64,000 nt of DNA from Paraspadella gotoi (GCA_051294375.1 CM119265.1:6081309-6145308), one strand, 5' to 3'; positions 45,255-57,983 are shown, counted from the stretch's first letter. Program-made: numbers and translations. The notes: generated from the letters alone by a model not told the origin.

Positions 45255-46023
45255 CGTCGAATGGAACAAAAGTCAAACATTCGAATTTTCATTGCTCCGT
45301 CGTCGTCGTCCTCGTCTGATAAGAGGCGGGGTCGGAGTTGAATATATTATCTCGCACTTATGGTGTACAGCGCAAAAGGGGAGAGGAGATCGGTGATAAT
45401 TTTGGAGGATCTATCGTATTCCTTAAGAAATTATTGCATATTTAGCATATTCTTATTTATGACTAAAACTTTGACCTCGGTAAATTTAAGAAGAAAATCT
45501 TAGAACTCATTGTTCGGACGAGAGTAACCGGGAAAATAAAATTGGTTCGAACTGACGAACATATTAAAATATCAAAAGGAAAGGTATATTTATTAGAGTG
45601 ATGTGAAAATAATAAAATTTTATAAAATTACAATTTAGCATATAGAACATGAAAACAAAAACTAATAAAAATATTTAGGTAAATTTATTTTTTAATTTTA
45701 TACAATAGTGGGCACCAGTAAGCTATATTTTTATATAGTAATAAGTCTATAAGAGTTGAAATTTCAAAATGCAAATTTTTAAATTTTAAGGTGTGGCGAA
45801 TCCTAAATATAAGAAGGTATAATTCTTTTTTGAAAATTTTTTCATTAAGTTGGTCAAAAATATAAAAAAAACTATATTTAAATTTTAAGACGCCAATTAT
45901 TAATTTCCAGCTAAAAAATATATTTTTTTATAATTTTAACCGACGTAATGACATAATTTTTAAAAAAGATTTACATTTTCTTTTCTCAACTTTTAACAAT
46001 GAATGATGGAATATGAATCTGCT

Positions 46024-46264
46024 ATGGCAACAGCCGGGTTGCCTGTGATGCCCATTGGGATGGGGCATCTCACTGTTGGCTTTGGGGGCTTCCGACCCTC
46101 AGTGACGCCTCCAGTCACTGGCGCGGTTACCCGTTGCCAACGGAGAGGGAAGTCATTAGGACTGTGGATGGAACACTACGCCTGGGATGGTGTGTTCCCC
46201 CTCTGAGCCAATGGATTTGGCTGAAGGATGGTGGACATGAGGCGGTGTGAATATACCGCCACAC
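46024..46264 (-). repeat. ATGGCAACAGCC repeat family, copy d
   Basis: A near full-length copy ending GTGTGAATATACCGCCACA, the closest match to the copy b end. Confidence 0.8.
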
Positions 46265-46439
46265 TGCTCAGGTAATCTTGTTTATTTACTCTGTAATTCG
46301 AAAGGAAACAATTAAATATCAACCAACAATCGTCTCGGTCTCTCCTCGTTTCAGTTAACACTTGGATCTAACTCTAATAAACGATAAACAGCCTCTTTGA
46401 ATCCTCTTTGCATGAAGTTCCCATAGGTTTTCACTTCAC

Positions 46440-47450
46440 TGTATCTGCAGGGCATCGGGCGTGCGAGTCCTTCAAGTAATCGTGGATGAAAAGAACATTT
46501 TGAAGGCGAATTGGCAAGGCGCAAAATATATTTGGCGGCACGGCACGACAGTTAATGAGCAAATTTGGATGAAGGATAATCTCTAAAAATCTTTAAACTA
46601 TCGCCATATTACAAACCTAACGAGTAAGAAAGCGACGCAAAATGAGCGAATCGCATTCATCGTCCTTTCCCGCCTTCCGTCTTGAAGAAGAGGCGTGGGG
46701 TTGGCGCCCGACTTAATCGACGAATCGCCCACGCGAACGAGTCTCGCACGCGGATCTTTGCACGCGCTCCAGCCACGCCCGCCCGTCGCACCCGCTATTT
46801 CAAATCGGGGTCATGGGAGACGCCTTTGGGGCTCTTCCTTTCACCTACGTTTTATCGCCCGTAATTAGACATTTAACCGACACGTTTGACTTTTTGCGCG
46901 AAGTTCTTTCGCCATAAATATATCTTATTCCGTTAGGACATGGCCTAATCTTTTAATTTTATTCCATCCCTACCTGCCATCCATTTCGTCTCCGTCTCAT
47001 CTCCGCTCGAGACCGTCGACGAGTTACGGTCAACCTTTCGCCATGGCCTCGTGGGACTCGACTCCACGCCTACATTGGGCGCCAGACGTTTTCGAGTGTT
47101 CGCGCTTTTCAACAGTTTTGACGAGTCCGACTTTACGCGCGCCTCTCGTCCTCACCTTTCTGCAAAACCTTTTGGCCACACCTCATTTCTGGTTTTAGCT
47201 GCACCTTTTCCCCTACTTTATTCAGATGAACCTTTTTTTGATTTTGGGCTGCACTTTTTTGGATGTACTTATTGGATACATAAATATGGGATCCGTGTTT
47301 TTGCACTTCGAGGCAGGCCCTTTTGGCAACTCTCGTAATAAAATCGTTAAAATTCACCGACATTTTTATAGGTTTTATACGATGGACATTGGACAGTCAT
47401 CGATCGGGAAAAGAGAACGGCCCTCAGTTGCCCCGTTTACCTAGAAGGAT
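46440..47450. other. GC-richer islands, no gene recognised
   Basis: Open but motif-free frames occur at 46452-46586 (plus) and from ATG 47043. The island at 46980-47110 has a GCCATGG context. Promoter or exon identity cannot be supported. Confidence 0.3.
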
Positions 47451-47796
47451 TTCTTAACCGTGCAATTTCCGCGCACCCTTCAAGACTCACTCCTCTCATT
47501 TTCGGGGGGGTGGCGGCGGCGAAGATCAAAGGGATTCCATCAGCCTTTGCTTCGCACCTTCGAGCGAAATCGTGAGGAAGGGAAAGGATATGGAGGAGGA
47601 GGAAGAAGAGGAGGAAGAGGATAAGAAGTAGGAAGAAGAGGAGGAAGAGGGGATGATGGGGGAAGTGAAGAAGGAAAATAAGAGTGGAGGATGTAAAAGA
47701 AGTGTTCATGGGCAAAGGCAGGGCTGTGTACTGCTTGGTGCGTGTGTTTAAATAAGATGATAAAAATAAATGCTACAGCAAGTGTCGATATACCGT

Positions 47797-47859
<63 letters not shown>

Positions 47860-48854
47860 CAAGGACTTCGTTCTCAAGTAAGAAAATTAAAAAAATGAAG
47901 AAAGGGGGAAAAAATTACTTCAAAAAATTAATTTTAGGCGGGAAAATTGACGCCTCGAGTTCAATGTTACGTCACGTCGGGTGAGGGTCACGTGACGTAA
48001 AGCCACGTGCCTTGGCGCAGACAGGGCCGACTTCCGCTTTCGTCCTCGAAAATTATGACGACGACGACGACGACGATAATAATGAAGACGAAGAAAAGGA
48101 CGACTAAGGAAAACCGATATTACGAAAAATGACGGAAAAAAAAACGACGACAATAACGACAACAACAAATTAATGGAAACGGCAAAGGTTATATAGAAAC
48201 GATATTAACGTCGATAATGAAGAAACTGCGACGACGTCGACGAACACATTTTTCGTTGTGTTTTGATACTTTTACTTTTAATACTTTTAATACTTTTAAT
48301 TAGGTGATATTCGCTTTTCGCGCCGTCCCTAAGGCTGAAACATACAAACTAATAATAATCTATACTAACATGATAAAAAAAAATTCTACGTCCTATGATT
48401 CACGCTTTGCTCAGCCCATTCCCAACCGTCCATAACGAAGACGAGGACAACGTCGTTGTCAATGTCGTCGTCGGCGGCGTCGCTTTCCCAGCCAAGGATC
48501 GCGACGTCATAATCGTTAATACTTTTTCGAGGTGAAGAGTTATAAGGAAGACGAATGGTCACCGGTAAGGCTGGCGGTCATCAGTGAGATAAGAGGCATC
48601 AAAATAGAAGACGGGGACGGAAGGAGACAGACGGGGGTGGAGAGAGAGAAACGTGGGGAGAGAATAGGATTAAGAGAAGGAGAGTTTGAGACTGAAAGAA
48701 AGAGACAGAAAAAGCGGAGAGAGGCAGAACTGCTTTAAATTTAAAGCCAAAGAAACGGGTGTTTTATGTCTCCTTGCAAAAGCAGACAGAACCAAAAAAA
48801 TATATATATATATTTATATATTTATATAAATATATATATTTAAATATATATATA
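47451..48854. other. Intergenic, microsatellite-bearing
   Basis: AGGAGGAAG-type purine run (47580-47690), (CT)n tract (47803-47854), ACGTGACGT and CACGTG motifs near 47990-48010, and GACGAC runs (48057-48075). No coding sequence supported. Confidence 0.5.
47803..47854 (+). repeat. (CT)n microsatellite
   Basis: Uninterrupted CT dinucleotides over about 52 bp. Confidence 0.95.
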
Positions 48855-49194
48855 GTTGTACCAATTTCATAAAATTCAGCTCCTTGTATTTTGATGCTAG
48901 TGCGGAGTACAATAAGTATTCCCCGATCTAATACTTAAGGGAGTGGTATTTTCATACAATTGAAACATTCTTTGAAATATTTTTCACTTCATTGATAGGG
49001 AAGCCAGGTACTCTGGGAGTGAATAAACGAGACTGTGAGAGAGTCTTGATTGAAAGCTAGCAGGGACCTGCTATGTCATTATCTTGTAAGAGTGATGGAG
49101 GCCTTAAACCACCAAAGCCTGTCCAAAGTCAGGGGCAAGATAGCTTATTTATTAAATGAATGGATAATTTTTATAATGGTTGTACCAATTTCAT
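48855..49194 (+). repeat. GGTTGTACC-family repeat, full-length copy 3
   Basis: Bounded by GTTGTACCAATTTCAT at 48855-48870 and GGTTGTACCAATTTCAT at 49178-49194 in the same orientation, about 323 bp per period. A long TA run precedes it. The body matches copies 1 and 2. Confidence 0.85.
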
Positions 49195-49398
49195 ATATAT
49201 ATACACTACTATTGTCATTATCATTATGCATCGCTCTCGATGCTCTTATAAGTTATATCCTTCGGCTAAAGTTGGAATTAAGAGTACCATGAAAGCGGAG
49301 GGGAATTTAAGGCCAAAAGGAAAATGACAAATAATCTACATTTTATTGCGTTTTATTGTTGTTGAATTAATTCAAACTCTTTCTCAATGTGTCTTTGT

Positions 49399-49508
49399 TT
49401 AATTTTTATCGAACTGATTCAAAATTCCCGCGAGGGCGATGTCGGTCTTTTCCTCGGCCATATTGTCGGCCATTTCATCTCCCATCCTCGCGAGAAATGA
49501 GGGAGAGT
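49399..49508 (-). other. Candidate minus-strand terminal exon or small ORF
   Basis: On the minus strand an acceptor-like CAAAG precedes an open stretch that includes ATG at 49485 and reads GDEMADNMAEEKTDIALAG, ending in TAA (49401-49399). Two AATAAA signals follow at about 45-60 nt on that strand. No upstream exon or family was recognised, so it is a candidate only. Confidence 0.3.
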
Positions 49509-51874
49509 CTTTGACGAAGTATCACGAAAGTGGAAGTGAGCTTGTATGAGGAATGATCATTTCCCCGCGGCGAACGACGACGACGACTAATGCTGAAAAA
49601 TCGTCGGATATCAGGGCCAATGGCTCCAATGTCGACCAAACTCTTTTTTTTTTACCTTTTATTTTTCTAATTTTTTTCCTTTTTTCCCCCTACTGATTCG
49701 AGGTCCTTTTTCATATTTTCTAAATTCCATTTCTTTCTCCGTTTTTTTTTTTTATATATCGCTTACTTTTTTCTTCTCCTCATCTTTTCTTTTTTCAAAC
49801 AAAATTTGTTTTCTACCTTTTTCTTTCCTTTTTCTCTTGTTTCTTTTGTTTATTCTACTTCTTTGTCGACACCTTATTACTTTTCTCTTTTTCCTCTCTT
49901 TTTCCTCTCTTTTTTCTCTACTTTTCTATTTTGCCTCTAATCTTCACTACTTTTCGCACCTTTTCTTACTCGAGATCGCTACGCTGGATTTTCATTGGCA
50001 TCGTTTGCATAAAACTAAGATTTTTTTCCCCCTGGAAACTAAGACTCTGTAGAGGCCTCACCCGCTTCTCGGAATATTCCCCCATCCCCCCTCGCCCCGT
50101 TTCTTTTTCTTTCTACCTCCTTTTCTCATTCTGCTAATTTTTTACTACCCCCCCCCCAAAAAAAAAACTGATTTCAAGAGAAACAACAAATTTTCCTCCC
50201 TCCCTTCAATTCATTTTTTTTTCTTCCGAAAAACAAAAGGATTCATTTTGCCTTTTTTTTTTCCTCCTCCGTCGGATGGCGGTCTGGTCTGAGGACGATG
50301 TCGTCGTCCTCGTCTTTGTCGTCGTCTTCGCGGCCTCCGTCGCCAACGTCGTTTATGATGACGATAATTCTGGCATTGACGTTCGCTGCTGATTAAAGAC
50401 TAAATACAAAAGGAGGATGGAACTGAAAAACAAAAGGGGAAAAGACGAGGAACGAAACGTTTAAACAAAAACAAAAACACTAAACAAAGAAAAAACAGAG
50501 TGGGAAACGGAGAGAAATGTGAGAAGCGAAATAGAGGGAGAAAGAGAGGGAAAAAGAAGATATGTAGAGAAACGAAAAGGGAGAGAAATGGAGGGAAAGA
50601 AAGTGCAAGATTGGGAGAAAGAGAGAGGAATAGAGGGAGATGGAGGAAAGAAGAGAAGGAGAGAATTGAGAGCGAGAGAGAGAGGCCGAGACAAACAAAA
50701 GCAGTCAAGCCCAATGGCAAGGGACCAAAAAGAGATCTTCCCTTTGAATAATTTAGCCTTTGATCGGTTTATCAGGTTTTGCGACAAGCTTGACCACAGG
50801 CTGAACGTTCCAATGATACAATCTCTTTGTAAACTACCCTCTTTTATGTAAATTTTAATGCTGGTTTTGTAAAAATAAAAGTAAAATAGAAATGATAAAT
50901 TAGACACTTAAAAAGAATTCACTGAAACCCTTTGGGAGTTGTACTGACAAAGAAGCACAAAATACATCCAACGACCGAAAATGTTTGTTATAAATATTTT
51001 ATTAGGACATCTAGTCAACTGGAAACTCACTTTGGAATCATATATGTCACCCTTTTTTCATTCAACCTTTCTACTCAATCCTTTCCACTGCTTTCGTCCA
51101 TTTGCTTGCGCCAAATTAATTCCGCAAGAGCGACGACGATCTCGCTGATTCGTCGTGACTATGCCCAGTGCGCACGCGCGTGAGAACAACTGAACATCTT
51201 TCGCTCAATTAAGATTTTGCATGATTGACCCTTTAGAGACGAAACACAGCGAAATTAAGTGGCTATTCTTTCCTATCTCACTCGCTCCCTCTCCGTTCAG
51301 TTTTCATATTATATTTATGTAATATTTAGATAGACGAAAATAAATAAGTCAATTGCTGGAATCTCGAATCGGATTTTCTCTCTCTCTTTCTTTGTCTCTC
51401 TCTATCTCTCTTTCTCTTTTCCCTCCCTTCGATTTTGTCTCTTTGTTTTTGTTTTTGTTTTTTTTTGTGGATCGCTCTTTTGTTTTTTCTGCTGGAAAAG
51501 ACAACAGAACGACGCCGTGCGGAGAGATGGAGAAATACTCGTTTTAAATCTTTCTAAACGCAAAAGGGAAAAAAATAAAAAACATTTACCGCAAACGTTA
51601 AAAGAAAATGAGAGAGGGTTTAAAAAGAAAAGACTGCCGGCAATTTAGAAGTTAAAGAGACTCAAATAATGGGACTTCGTCCTCTTTTTTTGTTCATTTG
51701 TTTCCAGGTTTTTTTAAATTCTTTTAATTCGATTTTTTTAGAGAAGCTGGAGACGATTGGAGCAGAAGTTTCCTCCTTTTCTATGTAGCATCCTGAGCGA
51801 AGGTTCTTGGAGCTGGGAATAAATCGATGAAAGAGGAGTCTCTCTCTCTTTCTCTCGCTCTCTCTTTCTCTCTT

Positions 51875-51918
<44 letters not shown>

Positions 51919-52250
51919 TCTCTTTCTCTCTTCTCTCTTTCCTCTCTCTCTCTCTTTCTCATTCGCTCTCTCTCTCTCTCTCTCTAACTTACTATCTCTC
52001 ACTTTTTCCTCACTCTCTGTTTTTGTTTTCCTTATTCTGCCCCCAACGAAGAAGTAGTCACAGAATAGGTTCAATTGAAAGTCTTTCTCCAAAATTATGC
52101 CATTACTTTAACTCAATGTAATGATTAAGTTACTTCAGATATTAGAAGATAAGGTTCAATGTCTCATATTTAAATGTAAAACACTTCAAAGCATTGCATG
52201 AGAATTTTACACATATATCTAATAATTTGTGAACAAAACTTTAGACATTT
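49509..52250. other. Intergenic, pyrimidine/purine-rich, no gene recognised
   Basis: T- and C-rich DNA (49640-50230), a GTC-repeat island with a 38-codon frame (50276-50392), purine-rich DNA (50500-50690) and (CT)n (51379-51418, 51839-51985). None of the open frames looks like a protein family. Confidence 0.5.
51839..51985 (+). repeat. (CT)n microsatellite, interrupted
   Basis: CT/CTTT runs. Frames reading Arg-Glu or Ser-Leu repeats on either strand are artefacts. Confidence 0.95.

Positions 52251-52252
<2 letters not shown>

Positions 52253-52296
<44 letters not shown>
52253..52296 (+). repeat. (GA)n microsatellite beside the MAN2A stop
   Basis: GA dinucleotides starting a few bases beyond the mannosidase stop codon, so it lies in that gene's 3' UTR. 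Confidence 0.95.
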
Positions 52297-52298
<2 letters not shown>

Positions 52299-52301
52299 AC
52301 A

Positions 52302-55300
52302 TCAAGGGCCTCCTCGGCGTCTTCGCACTTCCGCCACCACAGAGATCAGCGCCTCCGGCTTCAGCTCGACGACGGGATCATCCCCGAGCGCGGCTCCGTC
52401 GTACAACAGCGTCAGCGAGGCTTTTCGAGCGTTCCTGACTTCCACTCCCGCTCCGAAATGGTGTCCTAGGGAGAGGGCGGAACCGTTGGTGGCGCCGCAG
52501 AACTTCGAAACCTCGTCGTTTGGCGGGTAACGAGAATCGAAAGAAGGTCTGAGAAGAATAAAATATGTATACGCCACATCTTATTTACTTTTTTTTCCAA
52601 AAAAAGTTAAAAGTGTAATCCCTAATGCCGGGCAGACAAACCAAACCGAACAAAACCAAAAAAAACCATTGTCGCCAATATTTTTGTTTACCTGGATAAC
52701 GTAAAGACGGTCTCGTTGCCCGGCAACGCCTTCGACGAATCGTTCGAACCCGAGGCGAGATTCGGCAGCGGACGAAGAGACACTAGATCCACGTCGCAGG
52801 GAAACGGGATCGCCGGTCTCGAGGACGTCCAAAAAGAAGTTTGCTCAACCTGCGTCGTAAACCGATCTTGTTATCTAAACGTAATGATTTTATTGACATA
52901 CTATCCAAGACAGGGTTGGCATTAAAAACCAAAAAAAAACCTAGCTAAAAAAAAAAAAAAAAAAACAACTAAAAAGTGTATTTTTTTAAAATTACTTAAT
53001 GTTTTAATGAGAAACATTAAATTGTTGAAAACCTGCGCCGCTTCAGCCGCCGCCGCCGACGCCGCCGCTTCGACCATCGTCCGCTCCGCGCTGTAGAAGA
53101 TCTCCACGGGCGAATTAAGGCGCCGGCGGAGATTGTGAGCGCCGAGAGAGAGGAGCGGAATCGCCGGCGCCGCCGCCTCAGTTCTCCCGCGCTCCTCCAG
53201 AATCAAAGCGTACCGCAGCGTCGAAAGTTGGTTGTCGAGAACGCCTTCTCCCATTCCACGACCGTCGTCCCGCAGCAGGCGCCGGTCCTGCATCGCCTCC
53301 AAGCTGCCGGAACCCTGCGATGAGGCCCCCTGCGGCTGCGCGGAAAGCAGCGTCAATCGTCTCCGGCCTTCGCCGCCCGGTCGGTCCTCGATGAAAGCCG
53401 CCGTCGGCATCGGGTAGAAGTTGCCAGGGATCGGGAGTTTGGTCAGGCGTCGGCGTTGCATCATCGCCAGGCCGTTGGAGTCGGTGAAGAAGTCCACACC
53501 GGAGTCGATGTTAGTGTCGATGCGCATGACAGGCTCCAAGTTACTCGATTTGCTGAAGCGAAGAGAGTGTCGAATCCTTTGGTTCAACTCTCGGGGATTC
53601 GGGAGATTTCGACCGAAGGCTCGTAGGGGATGCGATTCTTTAACGTGGAAAGACTACATCTCTAGTGTGTTTAATTACCTCGAATTTTCGTTCCTAACTT
53701 CGTTCATCGATTCGTTCATCAATTATTAATAACTTTGAAATACAAAAACATTTTTCTACATTTATTCTTGATTTCTTCGTGATTTATTTATTGATTTACT
53801 TAATGTCTTTGTATTTCGAAGTGATGAATAATTAATGAACGAATCGATAAAAAAGTTGTGAACGAAAAATCGAGGTATTAAACTCACTAGAGAAGTACAG
53901 TCTTTCCACGTTAAAGAATTGCATCCCCGACGAGCCTTCGGTTGAAATCTCCCGAATCCACGAGAGTTGAGGCAAAGGATTCGACAGATGTGCTTAATAT
54001 AATAATCGTAATAATATTGTAATATTAATAAGTTTTTAATATAGCCTGTCGAGTTTTGAGTGTTCAAAGTCAGGAGGCAAGATTGTAAATTGGTAATGTC
54101 AATTACACAATACTTTGTGATGACCAATCGTTTTTAAAGTTTCTAGCCTTTTTTTTAAGTTTCTGCGCTGAAGAAAACTAGAAAAAAGAGTCGAAACATG
54201 TCCGTTTCAAAATAAAATTCGTCGTTCGTAAACAAAAATAAACTTTGTTTTCTCTCACAAGTTTCGAGTTAACCGTTAATTTGTTATAAGATTATCACAA
54301 GCGATGTGAAATCGCTCGCCATTAACTTAAACCGACCCAACAACGCAAGATCATGAGTTCATTTTAATCTCTGAATCTTATTCCAATTCTTTCTCCCCAT
54401 CGAAGCAACTGTAGAAGACGAAGAATGTAATAATAAATATGAAGAGAGAGTGAAGAATTGTGACGATGTAAGAGAAGTAGAAAAGAAGTGAGTCTAGCTC
54501 TCTCCTGATCCACTTTTATCATCGCCCGGACCAACTTGACCTTACGGTCGCCTCGGCCCTATTACTGTGTCCGGTCAATCTAAGGTCATTGCCAAAGCTA
54601 GGGCAAAGTGACCGTGTGGAATAGACCGGCTCGAAGAAAGAGGAGAGAGGAAGGGTTTAGAGAGAGAGACCGAAGGTAAGTCGCCTCACAACTTACCCTT
54701 TGAGCAAAACGCGATTGGTGATCCGAAGAGATTGAAGCAACTCTGAGTCGGCGCAGGCTTGACGAGAGAGTGGCGGAAGAATCTCCGAAAACCATATGGA
54801 CTTGGCCTATAAAAATTAATTTTGTTATCAATCAAAAGAAAGTCTATATATTCCCGTTGATAGACAAATCATTTGACACAAGACTTAAAACTTGCTAAAA
54901 AGTCTTTATCGCTGATAATAATTCTTATAACTTTTCTATATTTTTTCAAAACAAATTTGTTCAGTAAAGCATGACGGCGATTTATTTCTTATCAGCCGAT
55001 AAGGCTCACCGGGTAGCCGTCCAGCCTTTGCCCTCCGACCATTTCGACGACGTGTTCGATCATGGGAAAGACGACCCTGACAGTCGTCACCAGGGGTCCC
55101 GAGACGATCGCAGCCTCGCTCGGCGACGAACCCTCCTTCGCTCGACCCGAGGGTTTGAATATGTAGGCGCCGCCCTTCACCGACGGGTACCACCAAAACC
55201 CGAGTCGCGCTTTGGAATCTGTCCGCCCCGCGGGACCAGCCATCATCATCCTCCTCAACAGACCCGCGCTGATTTCAAACTCGGCCGCTAGGCAACCGTT

Positions 55301-56149
55301 GCTGATCGTAAAGCGGCTTTTTGGTGGCCAATGGGCGACGGTTACGAAAAACGCGCGCGATTCCAGGGCGTGGTTTCGATGTCCGAAAACTGTTACGTTG
55401 GAGACAGGAAACCAAGAGGCAGCATTGGCCGACGACGCTTGGACCGAACGAACAAACAGCCTCTTTATTTCAAAAGGTTCCATCTTGACCTCGAAAACCA
55501 ACTCGTAGATATTTAATTCCAAATTTCCCAGATTCGTCCAGACGGGATCGATCTGATGGCGCACGATCTTTCTCGCCTTCACTTCAACGTCGCGTCGATT
55601 GACTCTCAGTCGAATTATTTCCCGCCGTTTGAAAGGGAGAGCGTTGGATAGGACGACGAGAGTGACGGAAGGAGCGTAACCTCGAAGGTCGACGGTGATA
55701 GGCGTAACTCCCACCTCAGAGAGATCGGCGTTGAGGGTCACCCGAAGAGCGTTATCAACTTCCGTGCCCCGTCCAGTCCTAAATTCCATGAGCGACGAAA
55801 TTGCGCCAATTAACGCCCTCTGCGCTTGCGCGAAACCGTGGCAGAGACGTCGGGCGATGTCCGCGGCGTTATGCGCCTTGGAAGTCCCGGTGACGTCGTC
55901 GTGATGCTGGAAGAGGGCGAGTTCCTGGTGGGCTCCGCGCAGGTCTTGAAATTCGCGCACTTTTCTCTCTCGGCGGGAGGAAGGATAGTCGCGGTTGTCG
56001 GCCGAGAGAGTGAAGAACACGTCGGCTGCGCGGAGGAGGGACTCCAGGCGGCGACCGAGGACTTTCCAAGCCATCCGCGTCGTGAAGTAGCTGGAGGAAG
56101 AAAAAGGGAGAAATAAAGAAAGAAGAAAGATAGAAAGAAAATAAGAAAA

Positions 56150-56248
<99 letters not shown>

Positions 56249-57689
56249 GAAAGAACGAAAGAACGAGAGAAAGAAAGAAACAAAGAAACAAAGAAAGAAA
56301 AAAAGAAAGAAAGAAACAAGAAAGAAAGAAAGAAAGAAATTATTTTTAGATATCATTATTTTTTATTATTTAATAACCGCCATTAGAGTGATATTTTAAA
56401 GTTGATTAGAACAGAAAAGAGATAAATTTTAAAATACAAAAAATCCGTCAAAAAATCAAAAAATCCTCAAGATCGGTTCCTCCTTACATTACCCTACATA
56501 GTACTTACCCACTCCAATGTGAATTGTCATAGTCGTTGTACGTAAAGAAATCTCCGCTGAGTGTCTTCAGTTGAGAACCCTTTCGCAAAGCCTCGTCCGC
56601 GGCGTCGAAGTATTCCGAGGGCGTCCCGAACTTGGCCGTAACGCGAAGCTCGTCCGAGTGTTTGTTGAAGTAGTCGAATAGCATGTTCCAGTTTTGGAAC
56701 TGCCGGTCAAATTGATTAGCTTGAATGAAACGGAAATCGTTTCCCAACATAACCAATACGACGTTGTGCTTAAACCACAGCGACTTTTTTCGTAATTGAT
56801 CGAGGAGTTGGATCGCCTGATCTCGCACATTTCGTGCATCGATGGGTTTGGCCGAATTCGGTTTCCAAAAATCGTATTGTGAACAAATCCAGAACATTGG
56901 GCCACAAGAGTATTTGATAGTGTAGGTTTGAAGAGGGTGCACGTAAACCCGGAGATCGCTGACGCCCTCAACGTCCCATGACTGGCGCCATAGAAACTCG
57001 GCGTCGGAATTCGTGTCCAGGTACTCCTTTATCTTGTGGTGGATCCGATTGATAATGGAGCGCTTCACGCCGGCCTCGGAGCGGATTCGAGCCGCAATGG
57101 TCGAATAGCCGAATGGATCGATGTTGAAGCTGGTCTTCGGTGCGAACCCCAATTTCTGCCGCAAAAAGAGGTGGCCCTCCAGCATCTGGTCGACGAGCGC
57201 ATATCCGGTGGGGTTGGCTTCGTCCGGCATGACCCAACCCCCTCCAACGATCTCGAAGCGACCCTCTTTCAACAGGGCCTTCAGCAGATCGCGCATGGTC
57301 GAGTTGGCCGCGTCCCACCACCAAGAAAGGTAAATCGACTCGGCCCAGATGAAAGTCAATTTCTTGTGCTGATGGAGTTTGACCACCGCGTTGGTGATGA
57401 TGTGAAAAGAGTCCTGGAAGAAGTTTTCCGCGGCCGTCTTGTACCAGCCAGGGTCCGCGTGTGAGAAGGGGAAGAGAATGACGCGCAACGGTTCGTCCCG
57501 TCGCCGCGAAATATTGTAATCCATGTCAATTTTGGACCAGTCCTTGTTCCCACCTCCGCGTTTCGGCATCGGGAGAGTTTCGTAGAGTTGGAGGGTGGAG
57601 ATGTCGACCGAGGCTTTGCCTGAGCCGTTGTGGTAATTTATACAGACATCCTGAAAAATTAAGGAAATATCAGACAGTGGGAGTCTGGT

Positions 57690-57755
<66 letters not shown>

Positions 57756-57983
57756 GTCTACCCATTTAATTTCGAAGCTTTGGACACTGGACAGTGGACA
57801 CCCATGCTGAATTACCTTGAGATTGACTATATCGGACAATCCTTCGGCCGAGGGCTTCATCAAGATACAGACCAAAAGGCCACTGAAGAAAAGGACGATG
57901 CTCAGCGTCGCGCAGCACAAAAGTGGCTTCCTTCGACGAATGCGGTCGAGTTGGCGAGAAAATCGTACTGAAGTTTCGGCCAT
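52302..57983 (-). CDS. MAN2A: Golgi alpha-mannosidase II (GH38), 7 exons
   Basis: Trims mannose from the hybrid N-glycan in the Golgi. Exons (minus): 57983-57816, 57650-56509, 56090-55010, 54806-54697, 53552-53033, 52849-52692, 52548-52302. The phases give 1141 residues (human MAN2A1 about 1144). Type II topology: basic N-terminus (RRRK), one membrane anchor (about residues 22-42; LLCCATLSIVLFFSGLLVCI), then stem. GH38 catalytic elements: HADPGW (H120, D122), GGWVMPDEA with nucleophile D199, LGNDFRF and FQHHDDVTGT (H499/H500). C-terminal beta domains carry FYPMPTAAFIEDR, LTLLSAQ, DRRLLRDDGRG and PCDVDLVSLR. Exon 4 is the least conserved but fits both phases. The usual HSHNDPGW reads FSHADPGW here. 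Intron 1 is in frame and stop-free. Confidence 0.94.
53569..53985. mobile_element. 417-bp foldback element in MAN2A intron 4
   Basis: The left arm (from GTCGAATCCTTTGGTTC, 53569) and right arm (to GGATTCGAC, 53985) are inverted copies of about 180 bp around a short AT-rich loop near 53760-53800. It starts 16 bp upstream of the exon 5 acceptor. Similar short peptides can be read in both arms only because the arms are copies. Confidence 0.85.
54189..54260 (+). repeat. Relative of the 30.9-kb hairpin repeat
   Basis: GAGTCGAAACATGTCCG followed by AAATTCGTCGTTCGTAAACA parallels the loop and right arm at 30890-30959. It lies in MAN2A intron 4. Confidence 0.55.
56148..56247 (+). repeat. (AAAT)n microsatellite
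   Basis: About 24 AAAT units in MAN2A intron 2. The hydrophobic minus-strand frame across it (Leu-Phe-Ile-Tyr repeats) is intron, not an N-terminal extension of exon 3. Confidence 0.95.
57694..57753 (+). repeat. (CT)n microsatellite in MAN2A intron 1
   Basis: About 30 CT units in the 165-nt first intron. On the gene strand they read as Arg-Glu repeats in frame with both exons. Confidence 0.95.

Noticed and set aside
50276-50392. 38-codon frame with a Val-rich hydrophobic core
   Set aside because: It is built on GTC repeats, and similar GAC/GTC runs occur elsewhere without coding. No homology is recognised.
54158-54210. Hammerhead ribozyme core (CTGAAGA then CGAAAC)
   Set aside because: The bases between do not form a stem II, and the related copy at 30890 lacks the first box.
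56091-56356. N-terminal hydrophobic extension of the mannosidase exon 3 frame
   Set aside because: It is read through the (AAAT)n tract. A good acceptor at 56091 restores the family sequence, so this is intron.
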